A stretch of 64,000 nt of DNA from Paraspadella gotoi (taxonomy: Eukaryota; Chaetognatha): positions 29,164,540-29,228,539 of the forward strand of contig CM119265.1 in assembly GCA_051294375.1 (NCBI GenBank), in the 5' to 3' direction. Under the pieces are notes generated by a model. That model was not told where the DNA came from, searched no databases, and saw nothing but the letters and a program-made list of their open reading frames with translations. Of the stretch, positions 48,181-59,000 are shown one piece after another. The stretch's first letter is position 1. Each line of letters starts with the position of its first letter. Both the position numbers and the translations under genes were made by a program.

Positions 48181-48225
48181 TGGTGGCAGCTGTAGGATTC
48201 GAACCCGCGCCTCCGCAGAGACTGG
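48181..48225 (+). other. Primer-binding-site-like segment, complementary to a leucine tRNA 3' half
   Basis: Begins TGGTGGCAGC, which complements an acceptor end GCTGCCA plus CCA, and continues GGATTCGAACCC (T-arm) and GCGCCTCCGCAGAGACTGG (variable arm and anticodon stem). The fit to animal tRNA-Leu is from memory. About 45 nt is much longer than the usual 18-nt primer site. Confidence 0.6.
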
Positions 48226-48244
48226 TCTACTTACTGTCTATTGT

Positions 48245-48820
48245 ATACTGTCTACTGTCTTACTGTAAACTTACTTAAATGTTATATTATTAAGAAGATG
48301 AATAAGAATAAGAATAACTTGTATTCTTTGTCGGGAATCCGTGCACTAAAGCTTAGTCGATTTGAGCCACATATAAGGGTTCTGCAAGCAACAATTGTAG
48401 CATACCCAAAACAAACAATATGCATGCTGGTAGGCTCCTTAATATGCTAAAATTAAAATTCTAAAGAGAGCAAAGAAAGAACTCAATTTATCAATATTTA
48501 CTTGGATATCTTATCTTTAGTCTTTACTATCCTCTTTCTTTTACTCTCCCTCCCCCAAAGGATCCTTTCTCTCAAAATCCAAGACCAATTCCGAATTTCC
48601 CCCTCCTCTCCTCCTCTCCTGCCCCTCCCCTCTTTCCCCCAAATTTTCTACATTTCCCTCTAATCGCTTCTCCCCTTTTTCGTTCCTCTAAAATTGCTGC
48701 CCCCCCCTGACCCCACCTCTCCCAAGGTTTCCCCTTTTATTCTCCAGGGACGGAGGACCATGGATGCCATAAAATTTTAATCGAATTTTCCCTTACTTCT
48801 GACCTGTACCATGTGATGAC
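48245..48820. other. No gene seen (right arm of A)
   Basis: A second TTACTTAAATG occurs at about 48270-48281. The rest is AT-rich, then a C/T-rich stretch of CCCCTCCTC type at 48545-48735. The mirrored stretch is 46340-46850. Confidence 0.5.
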
Positions 48821-49195
48821 GTGGATACGATGAATTGATGTTGTGATTCGACGACCGACGAGACGACGACGACTGACATAGAAAGTTAGAGATGATGGTG
48901 ATGATGATACCGCGATCCACACGACGAATGATAATGTGATTGTTAGTCGATGATTGGGATTACGAGTGGAGGATGACAGAATGATTGATAGATTGGAGAT
49001 TACGATGGATGATGATGATAGATAATGTAATTGCTGATGATTTATGACTACGAGACGACGACGACGACGACGACGGATCAGATGAGTATCATGATGATGG
49101 ATGATGATGATGCTATTGATGATGACGACGACCTACTCATGATGATGATGATAATAATGATTGATGATGATGATGAAACGACCCCGACAACAACG
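48820..49195. repeat. (GAT)n/(GAC)n cluster
   Basis: Inverted copy of 45820-46325, about 130 bases shorter. Confidence 0.92.
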
Positions 49196-49269
49196 TCTTC
49201 GCGTAAGAAGGACAACAAAGACGCACAAATTTTATGATAACGAGAAAAATTGCTATGAAAAGGTTCAGA

Positions 49270-49515
49270 GAAAAATATTCTCTTCCTGTGTCTATTCTGT
49301 CATTCACACACAAAATCATTCTCTTCTATCTCTAACTGTACACACAAAATATTCTCTCTATCATCTAACTGTCACACACAAAATATTCTCTCTATCTAAC
49401 TATATACTAACTGTCACACACAAAATATTCTCTCTATCTCTAACTGTCACAAACAAAATATTTTCTCTATCTTAACTGTCATACACAAAATATTCTCTGT
49501 TCTCTATCTGTCACA
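49270..49515. repeat. 33-bp minisatellite, inverted copy
   Basis: Units of TCACACACAAAATATTCTCT and CTATCTCTAACTG. Confidence 0.88.
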
Positions 49516-49554
49516 CTCACGCTCAGACGAAGTCACTGTGAACTTTTCTTTCTC

Positions 49555-50045
49555 TCGGTCTCGATTTTTGTAAAGGCTGTCTTAGCCCTCGTGGGGTCGG
49601 TCTTCCTCCCCGTCTTGCTCCAACGTAAAGAGACTGACGTACGCGTTCCCTCGTCGTCTTCGCCGGAAGTGGCGCGGCCTGCCGGACATCTGCTCGCGAC
49701 GTCTCCTACGGCCGGCCGCCGTCTTGAGGGAAGAAGAGCCCGTCGACGCCTGATGGGAGGGGCCGTGGGGGACGACAGACACAGGTCACCAAGACCCTCT
49801 GTGGTCTCCAGTGGTGAGACCATAAGTCCGTAGCAGTGGGTCAGAGTCTGAGCCCCGGCTCCACAAAGTGTTCACAAGATCTATCTCGACATCGAGTCTA
49901 TGTGGTCTCCCTGTGGGCCTGAGCCCATCAAATGACTGCTCTGAAACGGTGACAAAGGTGCTTGACGTAACTAACGGCTCTGTCTCTCTCGTGAAAAGCC
50001 GTTTGTGTGACGGGTAGAAAGTCTATGAGTATCTACTGAGGCCTA
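49555..50045. other. GC-rich block (right-arm copy)
   Basis: Inverted copy of 44890-45430 with many small indels. Confidence 0.55.
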
Positions 50046-50763
50046 TATATCTAAAAGAGAAAGAAAGTGGAGAAAATCTCCCAAGTAAATGCAGAAAACG
50101 TAAATGGGAAGAAAAATTGATGTTAAATGAAGAGAATAAACCACGCCAATCTCTCTACAATTTTCAGTGAGATAAAAGTAAAATTAGTAATTAGTGTTAA
50201 GACTAGTAATATTAGTAATTCGTGAATAATAATAAGTAAAATAAGTAATATTGCTTACTTTAGTTAAATAAAACATTTTCGGGTCATTTCTTTTTTCGGT
50301 TATCATAAATCTTCTCATAAATCTTCTCATCAAATAAATCTCGTATTTCTTATTTCAAATATTAATGATCATCAAGATGTATCTGTTTTCTATCAAAGGA
50401 AGTTGCCTGATACTTAATACTTGATACTTAATACTTAATACTTGATACTTGATACTTCATACTTGATACTTTTCTGAGATCTTCTTCTATTTTTTTATTT
50501 TTTATTTTATTTCAAAGTTTATTTTTTTCTATTTGACTATTTGTCTATTTTCTATTTGTTTATTTGTCTATTTGTCTCTCTTTCTATCCTTTTTTCCTCT
50601 TTTCTATTTTCTCCTAATCTCCGCTTCCAACACCAGGTGGCGTTGGTCGAAAAGTGCCACTTAATTTTGCCACCCGGGCTGACTCCGCCTCAGCCTCCGC
50701 CGAACTGTCCTCCTGCTCTGCCGCGTCCAAAGGCAACTTACCTCACTGACCTCACTCACTTTA

Positions 50764-50815
50764 CTGAATTCGGTCAGTGACACCGTTTCTGATTTCCATC
50801 ACACATCATCAGACC
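50764..50815 (-). ncRNA. Hammerhead ribozyme candidate (right-arm copy)
   Basis: Same motif as 44098-44152 on the other strand. One base is missing from the 3' side of stem II, which weakens it; this is the kind of indel seen throughout the arm comparison. Confidence 0.4.
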
Positions 50816-50833
50816 ACACTAATTTCAATTTAT

Positions 50834-50838
<5 letters not shown>

Positions 50839-50910
<72 letters not shown>

Positions 50911-50925
50911 TTCTCTCTCTCTATT
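50839..50925. repeat. (CT)n microsatellite
   Basis: Long nearly pure CT tract. Confidence 0.95.
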
Positions 50926-51346
50926 TTCCTATCACGCTCCCACACTTCTTTGTACTTATTCACTTCGTGCTTCAAGGAATAAAAAAAATAATATAGGAAA
51001 AATTGCTTTAATAAAACTTAACATTTTTAAAACAAATTTTATAAATTATTAAAAAGTGAGAAAAAAAACATTCTATCTCATTAAGTCCCGAGAAAAAAAT
51101 AGAACAAAAAATAACAAAAACAATATAAAAAAAAATTAAAATAAAACCAATCAGTTAAGAAGAAAATTAAATGTTTAAAACCGAAGGAAGAGAAGGAAGA
51201 GGAAGAGGAGGAGGAGGAGGAGGAGGAAGAGAACGAACCCATTTAAGGATAAAAGGATATTTTTATTTTTTAATAGAAAAAAAATGGAAAATAGAAAATC
51301 GGATAAGAACGAAAGTAAAGAAAGAAACAAGTTTGAGCAAATAATG

Positions 51347-51671
51347 TCGGATCTGCCAACGATCATTAGCCGTAAGCAGATGATCATTAATTAGTTAATT
51401 AGTTAGTTAATTAGTTAATTAATTAATTAATTAATTTTAATTTTATAATATTGTAGAATTATTACTAATCAATAATTGTTTTTTGAGAATTTAATGTCCG
51501 TCCAATAACCGTCTAATTAAAAATTAATTAATTAGATGAATATTTGGCATAATTTATCATAATTTGATGTTCGGATATGATCTAAATAATTTACAGACAA
51601 GATTTAAGGTTGAGACTGACGAACCGACAAAGTAGATTATAGAGTCGGAATCTGCTGGAAGCAGATCCGGC
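51347..51671 (+). mobile_element. Small element with inverted ends, right-arm copy
   Basis: Begins TCGGATCTGC and ends GCAGATCCGG, inverted over at least 8 bp, with 325 bp in all. Non-coding. Looks like a MITE or other non-autonomous element. Confidence 0.65.
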
Positions 51672-51959
51672 TAAAAAATAAGAAAAATGAAAAAAAATAT
51701 GATTAGAGATTTTTTAATTTTTTTTTCTAAAAGACAAAAAGCATTCTTTCAATAAAATGACAGTATTGATTTCGCGTTGACTATATTGATGCCGCATTCA
51801 CATTATAGATTTCTCGTTGAAAGTAACTTTGCCAAATTTTACATTGTCGGTATTAATGTCAATAAAAAAGTAGTAGTCAAAATATTGATCATTTAGGAAA
51901 AACCGAGTACTAAAAAGAGACAGAATATTTGTATAGATTTAACGATTAAACAATTTATA

Positions 51960-52095
51960 ACATTGTGGTTCTTGAGCTTCGAATCAAGCTATAGGTTGGT
52001 TAGGCGCCCCAACTCTCTAGTTCGCCAGTGGGCTAGATCCCCTGACCTTTCGAATTGGCACCAGTGACCGTTTTACGCTGCTACTCCGTTATGTC
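51960..52095 (+). mobile_element. tRNA-like SINE fragment (right-arm copy)
   Basis: Same element as 42800-42925 in the opposite orientation. Confidence 0.4.
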
Positions 52096-52320
52096 TATAA
52101 ACAGCTGGCCCCATGGCTGGCTTTTCACTGAAAGGTTCGGGCTGTCGCTTTTATGCTGTCTGATGAAAGCAACTCCAACCTACAAAAAAAATAATTAAAA
52201 AAAAAATTTAATTAATCGAAAAAAAAATCAATTGGAAAATAGGAAAAGATGGAATAAAATGGTTTTCAGAAGCGAGAGACAACTAAGGCCGAGGGACGGT
52301 GGCCACTGGAGGGAAAATGC

Positions 52321-52327
<7 letters not shown>

Positions 52328-52370
<43 letters not shown>
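52328..52370. repeat. (GA)n microsatellite
   Basis: Pure GA tract, partner of the CT tract at 42485-42560. Confidence 0.95.
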
Positions 52371-52373
<3 letters not shown>

Positions 52374-52784
52374 AAAATAGTTTCTGAAAGAACACGCGCT
52401 GATTTTTCAAAACAAAAAATTAAAAAAAATATAATGAAACTGATAACTGAGAATGAGAAACTGATGGAACTCCGGCTCTTTTTTCCGAGAGTGCCCAATA
52501 GTTGTTTCTTTATTTCAAAATTAGATTTTAACTTTAATATTTAACCTAAACATATTTTTAAATCTTTAACTTTAATCTTTAACCCTGATCCTTAACACTG
52601 ACCTAATCTTTAACCCTAACCTTTACCCCTTATCCCAAATCGTTAACCCAAAACTTAAACCCTAAAGGATAATCCCAAATCCAAATCCTTAACCCCAATC
52701 ACTAACCAAATCCCTCACGTTAAATATTTAACTAATCGTTAAGCTAATCCCTATTCTTTAACTAAAAAAAAATTAATTCTAATT

Positions 52785-53033
52785 TAAGATGAAATGAGGG
52801 GGTTCTGAGAAAATAGGCCCAGAATTTCTCCTAAACTTAAAAAAAAAACAGTTATAAGTAAAAAGTGATAATTGAAAAGTGATAAGTGAAAAGTGATAAG
52901 TGAAAAATTCTGGTTGAATTGGCAAAGTACCAAACTGAAAATCTGAAACAAAAAAAAATGTGAAGAAAATCCTGAAGGAAAAAAGTTCGGAAGAAAAAAA
53001 GTAAGGTTCACTTTTAATGATGTTCCTTTTTCA
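52785..53033. repeat. Inverted repeat B, left arm
   Basis: Reverse complement of 55745-55965: shared AAAAGTGATAAGTGAAAA, CAAAGTACCAAACTGAAAA and GGAACATCATTAAAAGTG (read on the minus strand here). Contains three to four 13-bp AAAAGTGATAAGTG units. Confidence 0.88.
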
Positions 53034-53034
53034 C

Positions 53035-54080
53035 TAATCCAATAAAGTGTTAAATTTCAAAATTATTTTTTTGTAAGATTTTTTTGCAGAGTTGGATTCG
53101 TCATGAAAAGTTGATATAAAGAAATATAACTCTTTTTAAAAAATTCTTTCATTAAGTTGATCAAAACATAACATAAACCTATATTTTAAGTTGAAAATTA
53201 AAAATGTATACATTACTTATAGTTTTTTTTAATTTTAACCCACTTAATGCAAAGAATTTTAAAAATGATTTATATTTTCTTTCATCAACTTTTGACAAAT
53301 CTGCAATCAAAGATTGAAAGAAACCTATTTTGAAATTTTTCGATTTTATAAGCATTAGTATCTTTGCTGTTTTTCCTTTCTGTTTCTAGTGATAGTACTA
53401 TATATAAATAAATATAGCCTACTACGAAAATTAAAGAACATAAAATTAATTTTTTTACAAATTAATTTTCACTGATGGTATGTTGTTCATAATTGACATT
53501 GTAGAATTTCCTATTTAACTTTCACTACGCTCTATTGTCCACACCCAAGGCGGCTTATGCGGCACGGCTTCAGCGTTTTCTCAGTAATTAGGTTAAGTTC
53601 ATTGGCGATCCATCCCGGTGCCTAACTCCTCATAAAGCTGAATGGTATTACTCAATGAGACACCGGTGTCATGGTTTGTAGGCGGGTTCAATATATTGCA
53701 ATTCCCGTACACTGAAATACTTTATATCAAGCTTGTTCTCCCCTTTGTCTAGTAATAATTGTTTCCAAAATGGACACTCCGGTCAAAATGGGACCACTCG
53801 GTCAAAAGACGAAAATGTGTTTATAAATAAATAGTAACTAAATATTAAAGATATATACTTCAAGGAACAGCAATGGATGCATGTGTGGAACCTATATAAA
53901 AGTTTTCACTTCACTCGCTACCTCCATTGCTTATTCACCGAACCCAATCCCAAATGGTAACTCATGCACTCAAGACTTCCATCCCTCGATGATAAGCTCA
54001 AGAAATCCAGCGCATCGAAACAAAATGTAGTCAATGCATGAGAGCTCTCTCTTTCTCTTTTCCTTTCTCTCCTCTCCTCA

Positions 54081-54085
<5 letters not shown>
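53035..54085. repeat. Inverted repeat C, left arm
   Basis: Reverse complement of 62040-63080 with small indels. Shared blocks include GTAAGATTTTTTTGCAGA, CAAGGCGGCTTATG, GACACCGGTGTC, TTGACCGAGTGGTCCC (minus strand) and GATGATAAGCTCAAGAAATC. Contains the SINE-like dispersed repeat (53550-53710). Confidence 0.9.
53550..53715. mobile_element. SINE-like dispersed repeat inside C
   Basis: Shares CTCAATGAG, GCTGA.TGG and GGCGGCTTA blocks with 20660-20892. A B-box-like GGCGGGTTCAATAT lies at 53683-53696. The mirror is at 62425-62580. Confidence 0.45.
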
Positions 54086-54132
<47 letters not shown>

Positions 54133-54375
54133 CTCTTCCTCTCTCTCTCTGTCTTCTTGCTCCTGCTCTCTCTCTCTCTTTCTCTCTCTCACTCTTTCTT
54201 TCATACAAAATGCGAGTCAATCCTCCATTTTCATCCAGACTTAGAGATTTCACCACTGGCCACAACATGCTGCCAAATCTCTCTCTCTCTTCCCGCTCTC
54301 TCTCTCCTCTCTCTCTCTCTCCTCTCTCTCCTCTCTCTCTCTCTCTCTCCTGCTCTCTCACTCGCTCTCTCTTTC
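54050..54375. repeat. CT-rich tracts of tandem unit E1
   Basis: CT tracts 54046-54200 and 54275-54375 flank a short unique piece (GAGTCAATCCTCCATTTTCA). SL/RE open frames here are shadows. Confidence 0.9.
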
Positions 54376-54790
54376 TCTTTCCTGAACGAATCTTTTACGA
54401 ATCGCCTGTAAATCCTGACAGTTTTTTAAAAATCGCTTACAACTCGAGGGTATGGAACGGGCACAGCTGCCATAAGTGAGCCGATCAGTACCAGCCGAAA
54501 TGACATTCACGAGACGGATCCGCATGAAGAAGCAGAGATGAGAGACGAGAGAGAACGATCGAGCAGAGAGAGGGATAAGAAGATGAGAGAGAAGACTCCT
54601 GGAAAGTGGTCTCAAATTTCATTTTTTAGTTTATAGAGATTTTTCCCTCTTTATTTTAATTCAAGTTATTCCTTCTCTTTCCCGACAATTCTCTCTACCA
54701 TGTCTCTGCTCCTGTTCTCTCTCTTCTCTCTCTCTCTCGTCTTCTCTACTCTCCTCTTCTCTCGTCTCTCTCTCTTCTCTCTCTCTCTCT
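54190..54790. repeat. Direct repeat E, unit 1
   Basis: The blocks TTCATCCAGACTTAGAGATT, CCTGAACGAATCTTTTACGA, CTTACAACTCGAGG, GGAACGGGCACAGCTGC, TTTAGTTTATAGAGATTTTT and ACCATGTCTCTGCTC recur in the same order and orientation at 55195-55740. Confidence 0.88.
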
Positions 54791-54805
54791 ACTCTGCTTG
54801 TTAAA

Positions 54806-54830
54806 NNNNNNNNNNNNNNNNNNNNNNNNN
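54806..54830. other. 25-N gap
   Basis: Placeholder-sized gap between two CT tracts, inside the tandem pair E1/E2. Confidence 0.99.
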
Positions 54831-54841
54831 TCACTCACTCA

Positions 54842-54915
<74 letters not shown>

Positions 54916-54976
54916 TTCTTCTCTCCTCCTTCTTCTCCTACTACTCTTCTCTCCTCTCTCTCCTCTCTCCTCTCTC

Positions 54977-55008
<32 letters not shown>

Positions 55009-55160
55009 TCTTTCTTTTCTCTCTCTCTCTTTTCTCTCTCTCTCTCCCTCTCTCTTCTTTCTCTCTTTCTATCTCTCTTTCTCTTTCTCTCTCTCTCTCT
55101 TTCTCTCTCTCTCTGCTCTCTCAGTCTCTCTCTCTCTCTCTGTTCTATCCTCTCTCTCCC
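54831..55160. repeat. (CT)n tract
   Basis: More than 300 bases of CT/CTT microsatellite. Confidence 0.95.
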
Positions 55161-55194
55161 TCTTCTCTCAGTCGCTCCACTCTTTCGTTTCTAC

Positions 55195-55479
55195 AAATGG
55201 AGTCAATCCTCTCATTTTCATCCAGACTTAGAGATTTCACACCACTGGCCCCACCTAATCATGCTGCTCAATCCTCCATCCTCATGATACTCTACTCGTC
55301 TCTCTCTCTCTCATCTCTCTCTCTCGTCTCTCTCATCTCTCTCCTTCGTCTCTCTCTCTCTCACTCGCCTCTCTTTCCTTTCCTGAACGAATTCTTTTAC
55401 GAATCGCTGTAAATCTGAGTTTTTTAAAATCGCTTACAACTCGAGGTTGGAACGGGCACAGCTGCATAAGGTGGAGCGA

Positions 55480-55542
<63 letters not shown>

Positions 55543-55740
55543 TCCTGGAAATGGCTCAAATTCCATTTTTTTAGTTTATAGAGATTTTTCCTCTCCTTTT
55601 TTTATTCAATGTTATTCCTTCTCTTTTCCGACATTCTCTTACCATGTCTCTGCTCTGATTTCTCTCTCTTGTCTCTCTCTCTCTCTCTCTTCTCTCTCTG
55701 CGCTCTCTCTCTCTCTCTCTTCTCTCCTCTCTCTCCTGTT
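55195..55740. repeat. Direct repeat E, unit 2
   Basis: Second copy of 54190-54790, with a purer GA tract (55482-55543) where unit 1 has GAGA broken by unique bases. Confidence 0.88.
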
Positions 55741-55744
55741 AAAA

Positions 55745-55965
55745 AAAAGGAACATCATTAAAAGTGAATCCTTACTTTTCTTTTCCTTCCGAACTTTTTA
55801 TCCTCAATTCAGATCTTTCTTCCACTTTTTTTTTTGGTTTCAGATTTTTCAGTTTGGTACTTTGCCAATTTCAACCAGAATTTTTCACTTATCACTTTTC
55901 ACTTATCACTGTTTCAATTATCACTTTTTACTGGAAACTGTTCTTTTGAATATCACTTAATATCA
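55745..55965. repeat. Inverted repeat B, right arm
   Basis: Partner of 52785-53033. Runs directly into the satellite at 56030. Confidence 0.88.
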
Positions 55966-56029
55966 GTTAGGAAAAATATTCAGAGCTCTATTTCAGGGTT
56001 CCAAATAAATATCATTTTTTCTTTTGTAA

Positions 56030-59000
56030 AATATCCAATGATTAATTCATTCAGGGTTTCTAAATAACTATCATGTTTTCTTTTTAAATATCAATTGAAT
56101 TGTTCTCTCATTTAATATTGGCCCGTTTTGTCGAATGAAATCCGCGTTTTTTGTTAACCTATCATGTCTTTCTACTTAAATATCATGAATTTGCCTCGGT
56201 TTCCTGTTTAAATATCATCCTTTTTTTTTTAAATATCAATGTTCCTCCAAAATCGGATTTCCTTTTAAATATCATTCTTTTTTTTTAAATTATCATGTTC
56301 TCCAAAAAAGTTATCATCCGTGTTTTTGACTTATAAAATATCATCATTTTTTTTAAATATCAAAGTTAATAAAGCGGTTTCCTTTTAAATATCATTTTCC
56401 AAAATAACTATCATCGGTGTTTTACTTTTAACTATCATCACTTTTTAAATATCATCAACTCCTAAATCGGTTTCCTTTTAAATATCATCTTTTTTTTAAA
56501 TATCATTCTCAAATAACTATCATCCGTGTTTTACTTTTAAATATCATCATTTTTATAATATCATCAGAACTAATAAAAATCCGGTTTCCTTTTAAAATCA
56601 TTTCTCCAAATAACTATCATCGGTTTTTACTTTAACTATCAATCCTTTTGTTACAATTATCCATCAACTCCTAAACGGGTTGTCTTTTAAATATCAATCT
56701 TTTGTTTAAATATCATTTTACTTTTAAAGTATTCATCATTTTCTAAAATTTCAGTAAACGCCTAAATCGGTTTCCTTTTAAATATCATTTTTCCAAATAA
56801 CTATCAGCGGTTTTACTTTTAAACTATCATCACTTTTTAAATGATCATGCAACTCTAAATCGGTTTTCCTTTTAAATATCATCTTTTTTGTAAATAACAT
56901 TCTCCGAAATAACTATCATCCGTGTTTTACTTTTTAATATCATCATTTTTTAAATATCATCAACTAAATAAATCGGTGTTCCCGTTTAAATATCATTTCT
57001 CCAAATAACTATCATCCGATGGTTTACTTCTTGAATGATCATCATTTTTTAAATATCAGTAACTCCACTAAATACGGTTTCCTTTTAAATATCATTTTTT
57101 CCAAATAACTATCATCGGTTTTACTTGTTAACTATCATCCTTTTTTTAAATATCATCAACTCCATAAATCGGTTTCCTTTAAATATCATTCTTTTTTTAA
57201 TATCATTTTTACTTTTAGCATATCATCAATTTTCTAAATATCCAGTACGTCCAAATCCGTTTCCTTTTAAAATATCATTTATCTCCAAATAAACTATTCA
57301 TCCGGTTTTACTTTAAATAGCATTATTTTTTAAATATACAGTAACTACTAAATCGGTTTCCTTTAAATATCATTTTTCCAAAATTAACTATCATCGCCGT
57401 TTTTACTGTTTAACTATCATCCTTTTTAAAATATCCATCAACTCCTAAATCGGTTTCCTTGTTAAATATCATCTTTTTTTAAAATATCATTTCTCCAAAT
57501 TAACTATCATCCGTGTTTTTACGTTTTAAAATCATCCTTTTTACCAATATCATTAACCTCCTAAATCGGTTCCTTTTAAAGTATCATTCTCCAAATAACG
57601 ATTATTCCGCTTAATTTACTTTTTAAATATCATCATTTTTTAAATATCAGTAACTACTAAATCGGTTTCCTTTTTAAATATCATTTTTCCAAATAATAAA
57701 ACTATCATCGCGTGTTTTTACTTTTAACTTATCATCCTTTTTAATATCATCAATTCCTAAATCCGGTTCCTTTTAAATATCACCTTTTTTAAATATCATT
57801 TTTACTTTTAAGATATCATCATTTTTAAATATCAGTAACTCCTAAATCGCGTTTCCTTTAAATATCATTTTTCCAAAATAATATTCATCGGTGTTTACGT
57901 TTAACTATCATCACTTTTTAAATATCATCACTCCATAAATCGGTTTCCTTTTAAATATCACTCTTTTTTTATAATATCATTGTCTTACAAATAACTATCA
58001 TCCGTCGTCTTTTACTTTTAAATATCATCATTTTTTAAATATCATTCAAACTAAGTAAATCGGTTTTCTTTTTAAATATCATGTCTCCAAAGTAAAACTT
58101 ATCATCAGTGTTTTACTTTTAACGTATCATCCTTTTTTAAATATCATCAACTCCTAAAATCTGGTTTCCTTTTAAATATCATCTTTTTCCTTAAATATCA
58201 TTCACTACAAATTAACTATCATCCGTGGTTTCTACTTTTAAAATATCATAAGTTTTTTAAATATCAGGTAACTCCTAAATCGGTTTCCTTTAAATATCAT
58301 TTTTCCAAAAAACTAATCATCGTTTTTTACTTTTAAACTATCATCCTTTTTAAATATCATTCAACTCCTTAATCGGTTTCTTTTTTAAATATCATTTTTC
58401 TTTAAATAATCATTTTTACTTTTAATATCATTCATTTTTTAAAGTATCAGTAACTCCTAAATTCGTTCCTTTCTAAAATTATCATCTTTTTTTAAATTCA
58501 TTTTCTACAAATAACTATCATCAATGTTATTACTGTGTTAAATATCATCATTTTTTAAATATCATCAACTAGATAAATCGGTTTCCTTTTAAATATCATT
58601 TCTCCCCAATAACTATCATCCATGGTTACTTTTGAATATCAGTCACTTCTTTTAAATATCCCAGTAACTACTAAATCGGTTTCCTATTTAATATCATTTC
58701 TCCAAGATAACTATCATCGGTGTTTTACTTTTAGAATATCATCATTTTTAAATATCAGTAACTACTAAATCGGTTTTTTCCCTTTTTACAAATATCACTT
58801 TTTCCAAATAACTCATCATCGGTTTTTACCATTTTAAACTATCATCGCTTTTTTAAATATCATCACACCTCCTAAATCGCGTTTTCTTTTAAATATCATC
58901 TTTTTTTAAATATCATTTTTTACTTTTAATTATTCATCATTTTCTAATATCAGTAACTACTTAAAATCGGGTTTCCTTTTAAATATCATTTTTCCAAATT

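Larger units (their letters stand above)
47672..52765. repeat. Right arm of large inverted repeat A
   Basis: Reverse complement of 42095-47440 (see that entry). The arm is about 250 bases shorter, through scattered small deletions and one length difference in microsatellites. Confidence 0.92.

Noticed and set aside
48181-48225. A functional tRNA-Leu gene
   Set aside because: Only the 3' half is present, in antisense to the LTR, and no 5' half or D-arm is found.
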